Shown here in pieces: positions 35,114 through 36,629 of a DNA stretch of 36,629 bases. The position numbers and the translations under genes were made by a program. Every line of letters begins with the position of its first letter. The stretch's first letter is position 1. Location: NCBI GenBank assembly GCA_028336925.1, contig JAOKVV010000015.1, forward strand, positions 1 to 36,629, written 5' to 3'. Source of the DNA: Vicingaceae bacterium. Lineage in GTDB: Bacteria; Bacteroidota; Bacteroidia; Flavobacteriales_E; Vicingaceae. The notes beneath the pieces are model-generated. The model worked only from the letters and a program-made list of their open reading frames with translations, made no database searches and was not told the origin of the DNA.

Positions 35114-35138
35114 GGAATTAAGGCAAGCCCTAATTCCT
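35106..35138 (-). terminator. Hairpin terminator after dnaA
   Basis: On the minus strand AGGAATTA (35131-35138) pairs with TAATTCCT (35113-35120), with GGGC/GCCT partly extending the stem, followed by ATTTTTG. It sits 22 nt beyond the dnaA stop. Confidence 0.65.
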
Positions 35139-35159
35139 AAACACTGAATTAAAATTATA

Positions 35160-36593
35160 TTATTGGATGCTTATTTTCTTTTCTAATTCATCAACATACG
35201 TTCTAAAACGTTTGTCTGTTTCAACAAGGTTATTTACTGTTTTACAGGCATGTAGTACAGTTGCATGATCTTTTCCCCCGCAATGCATACCTATGTTTGC
35301 TAAACTAGATTTAGTCATCTTTTTTGCAAAAAACATAGCAATTTGTCTTGCTTGAACAACTTCTCTTTTTCTAGTTTTTGATTTTAGTAATTCAATAGGT
35401 AAGTCAAAATAATCGCATACTACTTTTTGAATGTAGTCGATTGATACTTCTCGAGCTGTGTTTTTCACAAACTTGTCAATCATTTGCTTCGCCAACTCAA
35501 GGGTTATTGCTTTTTTATTGAGAGAAGATTGGGCCAATAGCGAAATTAAAGCTCCTTCAAGCTCTCTAATGTTAGTCGTAATACTATACGCTAAATATTC
35601 AACAACTTCTTTAGGCAATTCTAAGCCTTCATTGTACATCTTATTTTCTAAGATAGCAATTCTTGTTTCTAAGCTTGGACTTTGAAGGTCTGCTGAAAGA
35701 CCCCATTTGAATCGAGACAGGAGTCGTTGTTCCATTCCTTGCATTTCTACAGGAGCTTTATCGGATGTTAAGATAAGCTGCTTTCCTGTTTGATGTAAGT
35801 GATTGAATATATGAAAGAAAACGTCTTGAGTTTTTTCCTTGCCTGAGAAAAACTGCACATCGTCAATGATTAAAACATCTATCATTTGATAGAAATGTAT
35901 AAAATCATTTTGATTATTATTTCTTACTGCATCAATAAATTGGTGTGTAAATTTTTCAGACGATACATACAAAACTGTTTTGTTTGGATGCTGGTTTTTT
36001 ATTTCAATACCAATTGAATGCACGAGGTGTGTCTTCCCTAAACCAACTCCTCCGTAAACCAGAAGAGGATTAAAGGCAGTTCCACCAGGGTTTTTTGCAA
36101 CTGCATAGCCTGCAGATCTTGCTAGCCTGTTACAATCACCTTCTATAAAACTCTCAAAAGAATAGTTTGGGTTTAATTGAGAATCAATATTGATCTTTTT
36201 TAAACCGGGTATAATAAAAGGGTTTTTTATTGGGTTATCCTTGTTTGCGTCAAAAGGGATAGTTACAGGATTGTTTTTAGTCGCTTGTCTATTTGTTGTA
36301 GGGATTTTAACCATATATGGCTTAGAGCTAGATGCTCCATTTTCCATAACGATGCTGTATTCTAATTTACCTTCATTGCCCAGCTCTTTTTTAATTGTTT
36401 TCCTCAACAACGTAATGTAATGTTCTTCTAACCACTCATAGAAAAAATTACTGGGTACTTGTATAGTTAGGATACTGTTTTGGAGCTTTATGGGTTTTAT
36501 AGGTTCAAACCATGTCTTGAAGCTTTGAAGACTAACATTATCTTTTATAATTTCTAAGCAATTACTCCAAGCTTCTAGGTGGCTGTTTGTCAT
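35160..36593 (-). CDS. dnaA: Chromosomal replication initiator DnaA
   Basis: Binds and opens the replication origin. The 477-aa protein has domain I (about 1-80), a short linker (about 85-140), the AAA+ domain with Walker A GGVGLGKT (181-188) and Walker B LIIDDVQFF, and the C-terminal DNA-binding domain with the box-recognition motif GGKDHATVLHA. Length and order are normal. The gene reads toward the window interior; only 36 bp of upstream sequence are visible, so an origin next to it cannot be judged. Confidence 0.97.
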   Translation of the reverse strand: MTNSHLEAWSNCLEIIKDNVSLQSFKTWFEPIKPIKLQNSILTIQVPSNFFYEWLEEHYITLLRKTIKKELGNEGKLEYSIVMENGASSSKPYMVKIPTTNRQATKNNPVTIPFDANKDNPIKNPFIIPGLKKINIDSQLNPNYSFESFIEGDCNRLARSAGYAVAKNPGGTAFNPLLVYGGVGLGKTHLVHSIGIEIKNQHPNKTVLYVSSEKFTHQFIDAVRNNNQNDFIHFYQMIDVLIIDDVQFFSGKEKTQDVFFHIFNHLHQTGKQLILTSDKAPVEMQGMEQRLLSRFKWGLSADLQSPSLETRIAILENKMYNEGLELPKEVVEYLAYSITTNIRELEGALISLLAQSSLNKKAITLELAKQMIDKFVKNTAREVSIDYIQKVVCDYFDLPIELLKSKTRKREVVQARQIAMFFAKKMTKSSLANIGMHCGGKDHATVLHACKTVNNLVETDKRFRTYVDELEKKISIQ

Positions 36594-36629
36594 TTTATTT
36601 AGTGCAATATATAGCTACTCTATTAGGTT

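Noticed and set aside
36594-36629. Replication origin next to dnaA
   Set aside because: Only 36 bp upstream of dnaA are visible, with no TTATNCACA-type DnaA box.
1-36629. tRNA, rRNA, insertion sequences or prophage
   Set aside because: I saw no tRNA-like cloverleaf, rRNA segment, transposase, integrase or phage gene on either strand.

Overview
The window looks like chromosome from an AT-rich Bacteroidota, most probably a marine Cytophagales-type gliding bacterium. The signs are a type IX secretion (T9SS) C-terminal sorting domain, several Bacteroidota-type promoter -7 boxes (TAnnTTTG), few recognisable Shine-Dalgarno sequences, and Bacteroidota-style families (DUF4199, short adenylate kinase, REC-PAS-SpoIIE regulators). 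The taxonomy is inferred from gene content only.

Region 1 (1-15978, + strand) is the main point of interest. It is an unbroken run of 11 tightly packed, often overlapping genes. The first four encode the glucose-6-phosphate branch and Entner-Doudoroff (ED) pathway: zwf (5' end cut by the window edge), pgl, edd and eda. They continue directly into a BadF-type sugar kinase, a GH17 lipoprotein, an MFS sugar porter, a GH16 lipoprotein, a GH30 lipoprotein, a cytoplasmic GH149-like beta-1,3-glucan phosphorylase (1154 aa) and a T9SS-secreted GH16 laminarinase. Read together this is a laminarin-type (beta-1,3/1,6-glucan) utilisation operon fused to its own catabolic route. The glucan would be cut outside the cell and debranched at the envelope, sugar imported through the MFS porter, oligosaccharides phosphorolysed to glucose-1-phosphate and glucose phosphorylated, and both drained by the ED pathway to pyruvate and glyceraldehyde-3-phosphate. 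No SusC/SusD pair is visible; one could lie upstream of base 1.

Region 2 (15979-19833) holds an SRP RNA gene on the minus strand with its own promoter, a DUF4199 membrane protein, two glycosyltransferases, a GmhB-like HAD phosphatase, and a 410-bp convergent intergenic island of short repeats. Region 3 (19834-25921, minus strand) carries an inositol monophosphatase-family enzyme, lgt, a TrkH/KtrB potassium transporter, a heptose-7-phosphate kinase and an aspartate aminotransferase. Region 4 (26063-32363) carries a membrane-anchored hypothetical protein, a VIT1/CCC1 transporter, hpt (TTG start), adk, a REC-PAS-SpoIIE regulator with no normal start codon, obgE, a PAP2 phosphatase and a CrcB fluoride channel. 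Region 5 (32555-36629) has an orphan ORF, a gene remnant, a second BadF-type kinase, an RsmI-like methyltransferase, a low-molecular-weight protein tyrosine phosphatase and dnaA.
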